Both the position numbers and the translations under genes were made by a program. A DNA stretch of 64,000 nucleotides from Effrenium voratum (Eukaryota; Sar; Dinophyceae; Suessiales; Symbiodiniaceae). The notes under the pieces were generated by a model, which saw only the letters and a list, made by a program, of their open reading frames with translations, had not been told where the DNA came from and searched no databases. Positions 63,507-64,000 of the stretch are shown in pieces. The first letter of the stretch is position 1. Every line of letters begins with the position of its first letter. The stretch spans positions 1 through 64,000 of the forward strand of contig CAUJNA010000468.1 in assembly GCA_963377175.1 (NCBI GenBank), in the 5' to 3' direction.

Positions 63507-63535
63507 AGCTTGGGGACTTGGGGACTTGGGGGAAG
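63507..63535. repeat. CTTGGGGA tandem repeat
   Basis: Three copies of CTTGGGGA in a row with the third slightly extended (GCTTGGGGACTTGGGGACTT). Confidence 0.75.
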
Positions 63536-63816
63536 ATGAATAGCTTACTCTGATGGCAAAGTGACCCTGGGCAAGTTCTGTGACGTTGACTCATGCATGG
63601 GTAATGTTGCTTCTTGACTGGAATCATTCGGGTCCGGCCACCTGTTTGAACCTACCTCATCTTTTGCAATGTATGCATCACAGGATTTTCGTTGGAATGT
63701 CACTTCACAAATGGCGCGTTTCCAAGTGGTTGCCATATAGCCGGCCTTCAACGCCACATTTATCATTTTGGAAAAGGACAAGTTTGCACCAACTCGCAGG
63801 GGTAGGATTATCCATG

Positions 63817-63843
63817 ATACGTATATATATATATATGTACATA
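63817..63843. repeat. TA microsatellite
   Basis: ACGTATATATATATATATGT followed by ACATAC. Nothing else is seen between 63,550 and the window end beyond short unsupported frames. Confidence 0.9.
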
Positions 63844-64000
63844 CATCCGCTCCAAAATGTGCCTGCATCATCACCGTTTGGTTGCTAGGTTTACACATTT
63901 CCTTCAACTCTTCAACTCGGATGATGCTCAAAGCGGATCGATAGGGAAACCCGACCCTGCACTTTCAGCGGGCACAGCCCGGCTGGTAATGTCCCTTTGA

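Overview
The window is two unrelated kinds of DNA joined head to tail. Positions 1 to about 56,600 are a gene-dense bacterial chromosome segment. Genes run on both strands with short gaps, ATGA overlaps, Shine-Dalgarno sites and rho-independent terminators. Gene content suggests an alphaproteobacterium of the Hyphomicrobiales, most likely a marine Stappiaceae member (Roseibium/Labrenzia-like); this is inferred from protein style and synteny, not from a search. From about 56,600 to 64,000 the sequence is eukaryotic in character. It has no bacterial gene, GA, poly-G and poly-A tracts, degenerate tandem repeats, and short stop-free blocks bounded by AG and GT splice-like signals, three of them with consensus GTAAGT or GTAAGG donors. 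The junction cuts a nucleoside-type ABC importer operon just after the start of its second permease. A chimeric contig, for instance from a protist culture carrying an associated bacterium, is the simplest reading.

Bacterial part, left to right. 0-7 kb: the tail of a LysR regulator, a VOC protein, tRNA-Ser(GGA), a frameshifted small membrane protein, msrA, a 107-residue membrane protein translationally coupled to a chemoreceptor, and a pabB-pabC fusion for p-aminobenzoate. 7-19 kb: an SDR dehydrogenase, diaminopropionate ammonia-lyase with a divergent Lrp regulator, a nucleotidyltransferase-fold protein, a tandem pair of small secreted proteins, pheS - membrane protein - pheT, a LysR gene divergent from a tiny ORF, and a MerR/SDR pair behind a textbook MerR promoter. 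19-32 kb: a lone glycosyltransferase, lepA, a GNAT, mepA, a patatin, an M42 peptidase, an esterase, a Tet-like MFS gene with a frameshift near its end, a TPR-methyltransferase, and an atypical cold-shock protein.

32-50 kb: ytoQ, a membrane adenylate/guanylate cyclase, an rRNA methyltransferase - TrmH - epimerase run, a large chemoreceptor, an SDR, bfd-bfr for iron storage, the ynjBCD transporter, mgsA-glk-hrpB, and a DUF1194 von Willebrand protein. 50-56.6 kb: a SorC-type regulator followed by two BMP-family binding proteins in tandem, an RbsA-like double ATPase, one complete permease and the stub of the next.

Two bacterial genes carry single-base frameshifts beside short homopolymers. Together with the junction these suggest assembly or consensus error as much as biology. 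I found no CRISPR array, prophage, insertion sequence or rRNA. No convincing new multi-gene system was found. The best leads are the junction itself, the tandem binding proteins with an intergenic hairpin, the cold-shock protein lacking its RNA-stacking residues, the paired small secreted proteins, and the membrane protein coupled to a chemoreceptor.
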